Counted from the stretch's first letter, positions 1-7,411 are shown. The stretch: 13,873 nt of DNA from Planctomycetota bacterium (GCA_009926815.1 RFOC01000034.1:1-13873), one strand, 5' to 3'. The notes: generated by a model not told the origin, from the letters alone. Made by a program: numbers and translations.

Positions 1-237
1 CTGCGTGTGCTGGTAGGCGCCCGCGACGAGGGCATCAAAGACCTTCTGGTCCCGCTTCGTAAATGGTTCCAGTGAGTTGGCGCCTATCGCCATCTCAAAC
101 GGACCCTTTTCCTCTCGCCAGCGCCGGATGAGTTTGATGGAGTCCCTGTCTCCCCACGTGTTTCGCCACGTAGTTATCCCCTGATTGACCAACGACTCCT
201 TCGCCAACACGGCCGTCGCGTCGCTCACTGCGAACAT
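1..237 (-). CDS. Unidentified partial ORF at the left edge
   Basis: I do not recognise this protein. The minus-strand frame is open from the window edge to a TAG at 292-294, with an ATG at 235-237. The part inside 1-183 has a natural-looking mixed composition, with segments such as RRWREEKGPFEMAIGAN and KRDQKVFDAL. About three quarters of its third codon positions are G or C, while the region as a whole is about 59% GC, which favours real coding. It also uses codons that are rare in the neighbours (ATA, AGG, TTT). The portion from 185 to 237 lies antisense to the GspK-like gene and may be a chance extension, so the true N-terminus is unknown. The C-terminus is off the window. A competing plus-strand frame ends at a TGA at 73-75 after 24 open codons; it is shorter and less convincing. 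Confidence 0.3.
   Translation of the reverse strand, partial: MFAVSDATAVLAKESLVNQGITTWRNTWGDRDSIKLIRRWREEKGPFEMAIGANSLEPFTKRDQKVFDALVAGAYQHTQ
170..190. other. Probable sequence discontinuity (insertion edge, deletion or assembly join)
   Basis: GC content and codon use change here. The plus-strand GspK-like frame opens at 185, directly after an in-frame TGA at 182-184, and already reads like the middle of a protein. The sequence to the left codes better on the opposite strand. I see no clear terminal inverted repeat or target duplication, partly because only one side of any insertion would be visible. The exact base is uncertain. Confidence 0.5.
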
Positions 238-2533
238 CACCGGTGCGACCCAGAACCTCACGATCGTCGAGACCAACGGGCTCGCGATCGCCTACTACGG
301 CGACAGCCGGCAGGCGCCTGACGCGAATCCAACGGCAGCCGTCAACACGTCCTACGCCCGCGCTGCGTGGGTCGCGGGAGGTGATGCAACCCTGAACGCC
401 GCCTTCGCACGGGTGTACCACGGTGACAAGGGTGCCCGCCTGGTGGATCACGATGGAGCGCTGCTCCGGCTTCAGGTGGAGACGGGTCGTCCGGATGCGA
501 CCCGGCAGCGATGGACGATGCAGGGCCTGTGGAACACGCTGGCGAGGTTCCCCGACGTCAATGCCATGCAGATGCTCTGGAAGAACGACGACTTCGAGCA
601 GCTGGGCGAGATCCTTGACGTGTTCGCATGGGGGCCCGCGTACCGCATTGGCAGTGCGTTTGGCGCCATGGATACGCCGGGCAAGCTCCGATCCGCCACC
701 GTCGCCGCGGACAATCCGTCCAGTCCCGATCCAAGCGTGCCAACCCGCCTCTATCCGCAGTGCCGGGCGACGTTCGCGGAGATCATGACCGGCCGGGTGC
801 CCGGCTTCCCGGTGGGCGAGGGTGATGACACCAATCGTCTTCACGTGGATCCGCCCAATCTCGCTTTCGCGGGAGCGGACGTCTGGCAGTTCGCCGGCGA
901 TCCGGCACTTTCGACGCCCTATGGCCCGGGCATTCCCTGGGGCGCCCGCGTCTTCGATGCATTCACGCTGGATGGGTCTGGGGCGTCGCTGCGATATGAC
1001 TGGAGCGACGCACAGGCAGGTGCGACAGCCGTGAATGCGCCTTGGACCGCCTCATCGGGCGCCAAGGTGTTCGAGACGGGTGGCGGGGCGCTCGGCTCAG
1101 GCTGGTGGGACACCCGACAGGACCGCAGCAGTTACTCCATTCGGGATCAGGGCGGCGGCACGGGAACCACCCGGGTCGAGCGTCCGGTGGGCGCTCTGCT
1201 CCCCGTGGGGGCCTATCTGCGGCCGGATGGGGACACGAACCCCAACAACGATGTGGTCACCCGAACCTCGCTGGCGCAGTGGGAATTCGATGGCAGCCCC
1301 ACGCTTTCCGGAGGCTTCCGAGGTCGGCCGGTCAAGGGGCTTCTCAACATCAACACCGCTCCAGTCGAGGTCCTGCGAACACTGCCTCACATGACCCAGA
1401 TGGTCTACGACGACACGGGGCGGACCAAGAACAGTGGTGGCTACACCGTGGGTTCTCCCTATGCCGGTGCCGGCATGGTGGGTGGCGATCGTCGCTTCAA
1501 CCCTGGATTCGCGCCGCCGGCGGGCAAGGCTCGGAATCCCGCGTCGCTGGTGCCGGACGCCATCGAGATCTATCGAGACCGACTGAACCCGAGCTGGCTG
1601 ATCGGCAACGCGGGCAGTGCCACGTCACTGGCCAACGGTGCCACCTCATGGGTGCCCAACGCCTCCGATCCGCTCCGTCCGCGAGACAATCTCTCGCCCA
1701 CCTTGCCCACCTACTCGGACCGCGGCGAGGCGGCTCCCGCCGGGTTGACAGGCGTGTCGGCCACGGCGGCACGCCTGAACACGGCGTGGTCATTCGTGAG
1801 GCCTGCCAACGGCGTTGCATTCGCCACCTCCGGCAGCATCGCGGGCTCGAACCGGAATGCCGATGTGCCGGTGCCCTTCCATCGTGGCATGCGCGCCGCC
1901 ATGGGCTTCGGCTCCATCGGTGAGTTGACGCTCCTGTCCCGGACCATCGTGGGCAATTCCCTGGGGTCCAGTGCGTTCAGTGCTCCGCCCGGCTACGTGG
2001 CCAAGCTGGGCGTGTCGACCAGCTTCCCGGATTGGCAGTACGACCAGGGCTGGAGCATCCATCTGGCTGGGCAGGATCCGTACCGGTCCTCGTGGGCGCC
2101 CGGGAGCAACGGCGATGGCCTTGGGCAGGGGTGGTTCGCCGACTTCAAGGACAATCCCGACGAACCGCTGGACGCGCGTCTGGCCACGGATCGTCAGGGC
2201 TTCCGCTCCTTCGACTTCTTCGACATCCCGTCGGGCAAGATGTCCATCGATGACGCATGGACCCTGGTGCCCGATGGCATCGCGGGGGATGGCGAGGAGC
2301 GCAACCTGCTCTTCAAGGGCATCAGCAACCTCGTCAGCACGCGCAGCGACGTCTTCACCGTCTACTTCCGTGTGCGCACCATCCGGCAGGATGCCCTGAC
2401 CGGCAAGTGGAACGGCGTGGATCCGGACAGCATCCTCGAGGACGCACGCTACGTCATGTGCGTCGATCGCAGCAACGTCAACCGACCCACGGACGAACCC
2501 CGGATCGTCTACTTCTCACGCGTGAACGAGTGA
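185..2533 (+). CDS. GspK-like type II secretion / pseudopilin-associated protein, 5'-truncated
   Basis: This frame encodes up to 782 residues. The recognisable signature is LLNINTAPVEVL at about residues 386-397, the motif that GspK-family minor pseudopilins carry in their helix-hairpin-helix region. GspK caps the type II secretion pseudopilus at the inner membrane. The remainder is Gly/Pro/Ser-rich and shows no other domain I can name. Typical GspK is roughly 330 residues, so this is a much enlarged relative with about 380 residues after the motif. The usual N-terminal membrane helix and prepilin-like cleavage region are missing. The only early start is a TTG at 185 immediately after a stop; the first in-frame GTG is codon 77 and the first ATG codon 112. 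I infer that the 5' end was lost at the junction near 184. The 3' end is intact, 45 bp before waaA. Confidence 0.6.
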   Translation: MTNDSFANTAVASLTANITGATQNLTIVETNGLAIAYYGDSRQAPDANPTAAVNTSYARAAWVAGGDATLNAAFARVYHGDKGARLVDHDGALLRLQVETGRPDATRQRWTMQGLWNTLARFPDVNAMQMLWKNDDFEQLGEILDVFAWGPAYRIGSAFGAMDTPGKLRSATVAADNPSSPDPSVPTRLYPQCRATFAEIMTGRVPGFPVGEGDDTNRLHVDPPNLAFAGADVWQFAGDPALSTPYGPGIPWGARVFDAFTLDGSGASLRYDWSDAQAGATAVNAPWTASSGAKVFETGGGALGSGWWDTRQDRSSYSIRDQGGGTGTTRVERPVGALLPVGAYLRPDGDTNPNNDVVTRTSLAQWEFDGSPTLSGGFRGRPVKGLLNINTAPVEVLRTLPHMTQMVYDDTGRTKNSGGYTVGSPYAGAGMVGGDRRFNPGFAPPAGKARNPASLVPDAIEIYRDRLNPSWLIGNAGSATSLANGATSWVPNASDPLRPRDNLSPTLPTYSDRGEAAPAGLTGVSATAARLNTAWSFVRPANGVAFATSGSIAGSNRNADVPVPFHRGMRAAMGFGSIGELTLLSRTIVGNSLGSSAFSAPPGYVAKLGVSTSFPDWQYDQGWSIHLAGQDPYRSSWAPGSNGDGLGQGWFADFKDNPDEPLDARLATDRQGFRSFDFFDIPSGKMSIDDAWTLVPDGIAGDGEERNLLFKGISNLVSTRSDVFTVYFRVRTIRQDALTGKWNGVDPDSILEDARYVMCVDRSNVNRPTDEPRIVYFSRVNE

Positions 2534-2578
2534 AGTCAACGGGATCCACGCTGGCGCGCCGAAACGATCCTCCCCCGC

Positions 2579-3856
2579 ATGACCGCGCTGATTGACGCCG
2601 CCTACCTGCTGGGCATGACCGCGGCCAGCCCGTACTGGGCGTGGCGCATGCTCCGCACCGGCAAGCATCGCACGGACTGGTCGGCGCGATTGGGGCAGGG
2701 GAGCGCCCTTCGGTCCTCGGGCCCGCAGGGCAGGGTGCTGGTGCACGCGGTGAGCGTGGGGGAGGTGAACGCCGCTCGGGGCCTGGTCGAGCGTCTCGCC
2801 GCCGAGGGGGACGTGGTCCTCAGCGTGACCACCGACACCGGATTCGCGAGGGCCATGCAGCTCTTCGGGCAGCGGCTGCCGGTGGTCCGCTATCCCTTCG
2901 ATGCCGGTTTCGCCGTGGAACGGTTCCTGGATCGCGTGCAGCCCACGCTGGTGACGCTCATGGAACTGGAGGTGTGGCCCAATTTCCTGCACGCCTGCGG
3001 CCGGCGCGGCATTCCCGTGGGCGTGGTGAATGGCCGGCTCAGCGCCCGCAGCTTCTCCCGCTACCGGCTGGCCCGCCCCGTCGTCTCCGGCATGTTCCGT
3101 CGCCTGGCCTTCGTGGCAGCGCAGACCCAGGACTACGCGGACCGCTTCGTGCACATGGGCGTGCCCGCCGATCGCGTCAGAGTGACCGGCACCATGAAAT
3201 GGGACACGGCAGCCATGGCGGACCACGTGGAGGGTGCGGAGCGACTGGCCCGCGACTTGGGCATCGATCCCTCCCGCCCGCTGGTGGTGGCGGGCAGCAC
3301 CGCGCCCGGGGAGGAAGCGCTGCTTCATGCGGCGGTCCCGGAAGGCGTGCAGTTGCTGTGCGCCCCACGCAAGCCCGAGTGGTTCGACGCGGCGGCCCTG
3401 GCCCTGCCGGGCTGCGTGCGTCGCACCGCAGGCACTCCGCAGCTGGGGGCGAACCGATTCCTCCTCGACACCATCGGCGAACTTCGCAAGGCCTATGCGC
3501 TGGCCACCGTGGTCGTGGTCGGTCGCAGCTTCGGCAACCTGCACGGCAGCGACATGATGGAGCCCGTGGCCCTGGGCAAGGCCACGCTGATCGGCCCGCG
3601 GTACGGGGACTTCGCCGACATGGCGGATGCCCTCGTGCAGGCCGGAGGCCTGGCCGTGACCAGCCCCTACGAGCTGGGCCGTGATCTGGCCGGGCTGCTG
3701 CACGACGTGGATCGTCGGCGGGAGATGGCCCGGGCGGGCAGGGCGGTCATCGAGTCCAGGCAGGGGGCCACGCTCCGGCATGCCGCCCTGATCCGTGCCA
3801 TGATGGTGGGCGGTGGCGAAGGCCCGATGCGCTCGCCGACCAGCACCCATGCCTGA
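2579..3856 (+). CDS. waaA: 3-deoxy-D-manno-octulosonic acid (Kdo) transferase
   Basis: WaaA is a GT-B glycosyltransferase that moves Kdo from CMP-Kdo onto lipid A precursor at the inner face of the cytoplasmic membrane. The 425-residue product has the usual family length. A hydrophobic N-terminus (about 3-25) fits the membrane anchor. HAVSVGE at 56-62 contains the catalytic-base glutamate (E62). Other family blocks are TTDTGFARA (84-92), MELEVWPNF (128-136), NGRLSARSF (151-159), GTMKWD (204-209) and a C-terminal MEPVALGKATLIGP block (327-340). Two donor-site motifs differ from well-known members: APRKPEWF (262-269) stands where PRHPERF is common, and GNLHGSDMMEP (319-329) replaces the GGHN-type loop. 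The ATG at 2579 fits the family N-terminus, though no Shine-Dalgarno is visible. The stop overlaps the thiL start by 8 bp. It implies an LPS-type outer membrane. Confidence 0.9.
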   Translation: MTALIDAAYLLGMTAASPYWAWRMLRTGKHRTDWSARLGQGSALRSSGPQGRVLVHAVSVGEVNAARGLVERLAAEGDVVLSVTTDTGFARAMQLFGQRLPVVRYPFDAGFAVERFLDRVQPTLVTLMELEVWPNFLHACGRRGIPVGVVNGRLSARSFSRYRLARPVVSGMFRRLAFVAAQTQDYADRFVHMGVPADRVRVTGTMKWDTAAMADHVEGAERLARDLGIDPSRPLVVAGSTAPGEEALLHAAVPEGVQLLCAPRKPEWFDAAALALPGCVRRTAGTPQLGANRFLLDTIGELRKAYALATVVVVGRSFGNLHGSDMMEPVALGKATLIGPRYGDFADMADALVQAGGLAVTSPYELGRDLAGLLHDVDRRREMARAGRAVIESRQGATLRHAALIRAMMVGGGEGPMRSPTSTHA

Positions 3857-4802
3857 ACGTTTCCGCGAGGACGACTTCCACGCCTTCATCCGATCCCACG
3901 CGAGCGCGTTGGGGCCGCATGTGCTTCAGGGGCCCGGCGACGACCTGGCGGTGATGGACTTCCACGGACACGCGCTGCTCATGGGCGTGGATCAGGTGAT
4001 CGAGGGAGTGCATTTCCTTCCCGGCACGGCGCCCGAGGCGATCGGCCGCAAGGCGGTCACGCGCAACATCAGCGACGTGGCGGCCATGGCGTGCCGGCCC
4101 GTGGCCACGCTGGCCAGCTGCGTGCTGCCCATGGACGTCTCGCCCGCGTTCGCCCAGCGGCTGGTCGATGCGGTGCGCCGCACGGCCCAGCAGTTCAACG
4201 CGCCGCTGGTGGGCGGCGACACCGCGCTGCACCGGAGCCAGGGTCCGCTCACGCTCTCGGTCACGGTGCTGGCCGAGCCGCTTTCGCCCACGCGTCCGCC
4301 CGTGCTCCGGTCCACCGCGAAGGCGGATGATCGACTGTTCGTCACGGGCCTGCTGGGCGGTTCCCTCCGGCCCGATGGCTCGGGTCGCCACCTGGACTTC
4401 GAGCCGCGCGTGGACGAGGCGGAGGCGCTGGCGACCACGCTGGGCGAGAGCCTGCACGCCATGATGGATCTCTCCGATGGACTGGCCCAGGACGCCGCGC
4501 GCATGGCGTTGGCCAGCGGGCTTCAGGCCGTGATCGATGCTGCGGCGCTGCCGTGCAGCCCGGGCTGTGGCTGGCGGAACGCCATGGGGGATGGCGAGGA
4601 CTACGAGCTCCTGCTGGCCGTGGGAGGCGGTCGAGCGGTGCCGAGCCATGTGGGCCGGGGCCGCACACCCACGCGGGCCATCGGCCTGATGCGCGCCATG
4701 CCCAAGCCGGATGCGCCTCGCGTGATCTGCATGCTCAACGACATCGAGATCGCCGTGGAGCACCTGGGTCGCTTCAACGATGGCCAGGTGGACGGGGCAT
4801 GA
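3849..4802 (+). CDS. thiL: Thiamine-monophosphate kinase
   Basis: ThiL phosphorylates thiamine monophosphate to thiamine pyrophosphate with ATP, the last step of cofactor synthesis in the cytoplasm. The 317-residue product shows the AIR-synthase-like fold motifs in order: GDD at 30-32, GVDQVIEGVHF at 46-56 (usually TTDxxVEGVHF; the aspartate is kept), a KAVTRNISDVAAM block at 68-80, VGGDT at 121-125, MDLSDGLAQD at 206-215 and GDGEDYELL at 247-255. The stretch between the last two motifs is somewhat shorter than in enterobacterial ThiL. I chose the ATG at 3849, which overlaps the waaA stop, because the next residues match the ThiL N-terminus. A GTG at 3813 would add 12 unconserved residues inside waaA. 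The 3' end overlaps the next gene as ATGA, so coupling is likely. Confidence 0.87.
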   Translation: MPERFREDDFHAFIRSHASALGPHVLQGPGDDLAVMDFHGHALLMGVDQVIEGVHFLPGTAPEAIGRKAVTRNISDVAAMACRPVATLASCVLPMDVSPAFAQRLVDAVRRTAQQFNAPLVGGDTALHRSQGPLTLSVTVLAEPLSPTRPPVLRSTAKADDRLFVTGLLGGSLRPDGSGRHLDFEPRVDEAEALATTLGESLHAMMDLSDGLAQDAARMALASGLQAVIDAAALPCSPGCGWRNAMGDGEDYELLLAVGGGRAVPSHVGRGRTPTRAIGLMRAMPKPDAPRVICMLNDIEIAVEHLGRFNDGQVDGA

Positions 4803-5422
4803 TCGGCGTGTTCGTCATCCGCACGCCCGGGCCCGAGGCCACCGAACGCGTGGGGCGAGCCCTGGCGCAGGAAGTGCAGCCGGGCGACTGCATCGAGCTT
4901 CACGGAGACCTTGGGGCCGGCAAGACCTGTCTCGTGCGGGGCCTGGCCGAGGGGCTTGGGTGCGATGGCTCGCAGGTCAGCAGTCCGACGTTCACCCTCA
5001 TGCATCGACATCAGGGCTCGCTTGCCGATCTGGTGCACATCGACGCCTACCGGCTGCACGGGCCCGAGGAACTTCGTGATGCGGGCTATGACCCTGCGGA
5101 TCCGCGGGCCGTGACGGCGGTCGAGTGGCCCGCGAGGGCCGTCGGAGCCCTGCCGGATCGCGCCATTCGCGTCTTCATCACGCCCGTGGCCGACACCGAA
5201 CGCGAGATCCGCGTCGAGGTGGCCGGTGGAACGCTGGCCGAACGATTGGCGGGGGGGCTGGCGCCCAGGCCCTGCCCGTCATGCAAGACCCCCGTCGGAC
5301 CCTTCGCCGAACTCTGGCCCTTCTGTTGCCCCCGGTGCCGCTCAGCCGATCTTGGCCGCTGGCTTGGCGGCCAGTACCAGATCAGCCGCCCGCTCGAGGA
5401 GCGTGACCTCGATGAAGGTTGA
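4799..5422 (+). CDS. tsaE: TsaE (t6A tRNA modification ATPase) fused to a C-terminal YacG-like zinc domain
   Basis: TsaE is the ATPase that works with TsaB and TsaD to make N6-threonylcarbamoyladenosine at position 37 of ANN-decoding tRNAs. The 207-residue product has the Walker A GDLGAGKT at 36-43, SPTFTL at 62-67, HIDAYRL at 80-86 and VEWPAR at 108-113, all in TsaE order. The TsaE part ends near residue 150. From about 158 the chain continues without a stop into a YacG-type zinc finger: C159-x2-C162, then PFCCPRC with C176-x3-C180, followed by ADLGRWLGGQYQI. YacG in E. coli binds GyrB and inhibits DNA gyrase. Free-standing TsaE is about 150 residues and YacG about 65, so the length fits a fusion. 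The ATG at 4799 sits in an ATGA overlap with thiL. Confidence 0.87.
   Translation: MIGVFVIRTPGPEATERVGRALAQEVQPGDCIELHGDLGAGKTCLVRGLAEGLGCDGSQVSSPTFTLMHRHQGSLADLVHIDAYRLHGPEELRDAGYDPADPRAVTAVEWPARAVGALPDRAIRVFITPVADTEREIRVEVAGGTLAERLAGGLAPRPCPSCKTPVGPFAELWPFCCPRCRSADLGRWLGGQYQISRPLEERDLDEG
5270..5422 (+). other. YacG-like zinc-binding domain within the TsaE fusion
   Basis: Residues 158-207 of the TsaE protein match the YacG pattern: CPxC, a spacer with PFAELWPF, FCxxRC, then DLGRWL and an acidic tail (EERDLDEG). All four presumed zinc ligands are present. No start codon with a ribosome binding site is evident just before it, so separate translation looks unlikely. Whether it still binds gyrase cannot be read from sequence. 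Confidence 0.8.
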
Positions 5423-5428
5423 AAGGAG
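5422..5428 (+). promoter_or_regulatory. Shine-Dalgarno site for the small lipoprotein gene
   Basis: AAAGGAG lies 4 bases before the ATG at 5433 and overlaps the tsaE stop. It is the clearest Shine-Dalgarno in this operon. It decides for the start at 5433 rather than the in-frame ATG at 5412, which would place the site inside the coding region. Confidence 0.6.
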
Positions 5429-5432
5429 ACCC

Positions 5433-5600
5433 ATGCGACGCTTCATCACCCTGCTGCCACTGTCCGTGATCGTCGGCACGCTTTGCGCCTGCAATCCAAC
5501 CTGGACCACCGAGGGCAAGCCCAACGACGCGTCCATGCCGTTGCCACCGGATGCGAAGGCTCCGGCCCAGGCCGGTTCCGCTCAGCCTCAGGGCCGATGA
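5433..5600 (+). CDS. Small predicted lipoprotein, 55 residues
   Basis: No family is recognised. The protein starts MRRFITLLPLSVIVGT, a basic n-region followed by a hydrophobic core. LCAC at 17-20 is a plausible lipobox with the lipidated cysteine at C20. The mature part is only about 35 residues, rich in Pro, Ala and Asp with no predicted fold, so it may be a short envelope-attached peptide. It follows tsaE by 10 bp and shares its strand, so it is probably co-transcribed. The TsaE fusion itself is cytoplasmic, so a functional link is not evident. The strong Shine-Dalgarno supports real translation. It could instead be a fast-evolving lipoprotein of the kind common at operon ends. Confidence 0.6.
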   Translation: MRRFITLLPLSVIVGTLCACNPTWTTEGKPNDASMPLPPDAKAPAQAGSAQPQGR

Positions 5601-5643
5601 AGGACCCCGGCGGGCCCGGGCAAAAGGCTTGGCCGGCTGCCTT

Positions 5644-5674
5644 GAACACCCCTATCCGCCCATAATGGGTGTTC
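5644..5674. repeat. 8-bp inverted repeat in the intergenic gap
   Basis: GAACACCC (5644-5651) and GGGTGTTC (5667-5674) are perfect reverse complements separated by 15 bases. It lies 44 bp after the lipoprotein stop and 85 bp before the RCC1 gene. It could be a weak terminator for the upstream operon (only a short T-containing stretch follows) or an operator for the downstream gene. The gap 5601-5758 is otherwise empty and is locally AT-richer around 5661-5712. I find no promoter pair with convincing spacing. Confidence 0.4.
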
Positions 5675-5758
5675 TGTTAAATCACTCCGAGAAAGCCAAA
5701 CCTGCCCAATTTCAACCGTTTCCATTGCGGGCACGGGATCCGGTGTCAGACTTGCGTC

Positions 5759-7411
5759 ATGGCGAAGCCACTCGGGTTTCCTGGGCACTGCCCCGCGTGG
5801 GCCGTTCGCGCCATGCTGGTCGGGCTGCTGGTGCCATCCTCGCCCGTCCCCGCCGCAGATCAGATCATCCTGAGCTGGGGTGCCAACTCAAGCGGCCAGT
5901 GCACCACGATGACTGGCTCGTTCACCGGGATCGCTGCCGGAGGCATCCTGGGCTGGGGTCACTCAGCGGCCGTGCGATCGGATGGCGAACTGCTTCTCTG
6001 GGGCAACAACGGCAACGGTCAACTGCTGGCACCCGCGGGGCCGTTCATCCAGGTGGCCACGGGCGGATACCACACGCTGGGCATGCGGCCCGATGGCACC
6101 GTGATCGGCTGGGGCTATGGCGGCGACGGTCAGACCTCGGTGCCGGATGGCGAACGGTTTCAGTTCATGGCCGCTGCCCACCGACTTTCCATGGGCCTGA
6201 CGCTGGACGGCCGCATTCTGGCGTGGGGATCCAACAGCCATGGACAGCAAGCCACGCCCACGGGCCTGTTCAAGGGCGTCGCCTGCGGAGCGCTTCATGG
6301 AGTGGGATTGAGCCTCGATGGCTCCACCATGGGCTGGGGAGACACGACCTATGGCGAGACCCAGCCCCAGGTCGGCCCCTATGTCGCCATCGCGGCCGGT
6401 GGTGTGCACGCGGTTGGCCTGCGAGCCGATGGCCAGATCGACGGCTGGGGCTACAACCTGGATGGTCGATGCACGGCCCCTTCCGATGTCCGCTTCCGTG
6501 CAGTCGCCGCAGGCGACCGTCACACCATCGGGCTTCGAACGGATGGCCGCGTGATGGCCTGGGGCGAGAACACCGATGGCCAGTGCAACGTTCCGAACGG
6601 CCGCTTCGATCGGATCGCCGGCGGCTACTTCTACACCATGGCCATGCGGAATTCGCGGGATTGCGATGGCAGCGGCACGGATGACCTGCTCGAGATCCGG
6701 TCCGGCGCACGGATCGACCTTGACGGAGGCGGCGTTCCGGACCGTTGCCAGGGGGCGACCGAGATCGATCTCCTTTCCCCCTCGCTTGGGGCCCCCATGC
6801 CCTCGGTGACTCTGTCGCACCGTTTTGAGGGCCTCATCCCCTCGGATGGCGATGTGCAGGTGGCCATCACGGTGCGAGGCGACTTCGACCAGGCGGACGA
6901 GTATCTCGAGGTGCGCATCGCCGGCCAGCCCATGGGCCGCATCATGGACGGCACCTTCAACACCTGCGCCTGGCAGGCCCCCGTCACCGTTCCAGTGATC
7001 GTTCCGGCCGCGATTTTCAATGCCGCCGTGGCGAATGGTGGCCTGCTGGTCGAGTTGCAGCCCGCGGCCACGGTGGACAGCACAGGCTGCAGCCGCGCGG
7101 ACGTGACCATGCGGTTGCACTACGTGACGCTGACCGATCCCATGGGTGACTGCGATGGGGACGGCATGCTCGACGCGCGACAGATCGGACTGGGCCTGGC
7201 CACCGATGTCAATGGCAATGATCGCCCGGATCACTGCGATCGGGCGTTGGGCGATCTGGACCTGAGTGGCGAGGTGGACGCGGCCGACATCGGGGAACTG
7301 CTCCTGCTCTTCGACCGCACGGATGCCCCGTTCGGGGATCTGGATGGCGATGGATTGATCACCGCGGCCGACATTGGTGCCCTGCTCACTCGCTTTGGAC
7401 CGGTTCCCTGA
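5759..7411 (+). CDS. Secreted RCC1-type beta-propeller protein with C-terminal dockerin-like domain
   Basis: The 550-residue product has a signal peptide (hydrophobic core about 15-27, probable cleavage near the AA at 32-33). Seven WG-centred RCC1-like repeats follow, with WG at 40, 81, 118, 156, 193, 230 and 268, spaced 37-41 residues. The usual form is WGxNxxGQ preceded by GG/AG-xxHxxGLxxDG, consistent with a seven-bladed propeller. Residues 300-330 form an Asp/Gly-rich linker (DCDGSG, DLDGGGVPD). Residues 335-460 are a beta-rich segment I cannot name. A second Asp-rich linker at 464-494 leads to a dockerin-like pair of calcium loops at D499-D510 and D527-D538. Such tails are common on secreted planctomycete proteins. 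The substrate or partner is unknown; RCC1 repeats usually mediate binding. The ATG at 5759 gives a good signal peptide; no strong Shine-Dalgarno is seen. It is probably transcribed separately from the upstream operon. Confidence 0.8.
   Translation: MAKPLGFPGHCPAWAVRAMLVGLLVPSSPVPAADQIILSWGANSSGQCTTMTGSFTGIAAGGILGWGHSAAVRSDGELLLWGNNGNGQLLAPAGPFIQVATGGYHTLGMRPDGTVIGWGYGGDGQTSVPDGERFQFMAAAHRLSMGLTLDGRILAWGSNSHGQQATPTGLFKGVACGALHGVGLSLDGSTMGWGDTTYGETQPQVGPYVAIAAGGVHAVGLRADGQIDGWGYNLDGRCTAPSDVRFRAVAAGDRHTIGLRTDGRVMAWGENTDGQCNVPNGRFDRIAGGYFYTMAMRNSRDCDGSGTDDLLEIRSGARIDLDGGGVPDRCQGATEIDLLSPSLGAPMPSVTLSHRFEGLIPSDGDVQVAITVRGDFDQADEYLEVRIAGQPMGRIMDGTFNTCAWQAPVTVPVIVPAAIFNAAVANGGLLVELQPAATVDSTGCSRADVTMRLHYVTLTDPMGDCDGDGMLDARQIGLGLATDVNGNDRPDHCDRALGDLDLSGEVDAADIGELLLLFDRTDAPFGDLDGDGLITAADIGALLTRFGPVP

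Noticed and set aside
156..171. Short hairpin ACGTG...CACGT near the left junction as a transposon end
   Set aside because: The stem is only 5 bp and no matching copy or target duplication is visible, so it is not evidence of a specific element.
2516..3889. A 457-codon minus-strand frame opposite waaA
   Set aside because: waaA is supported by many family motifs on the plus strand. The opposite frame has no recognisable domain.
5642..5666. A sigma-70 promoter with TTGAAC and CATAAT
   Set aside because: The spacing is 13 bases, too short for a standard promoter, and both boxes overlap the inverted repeat.
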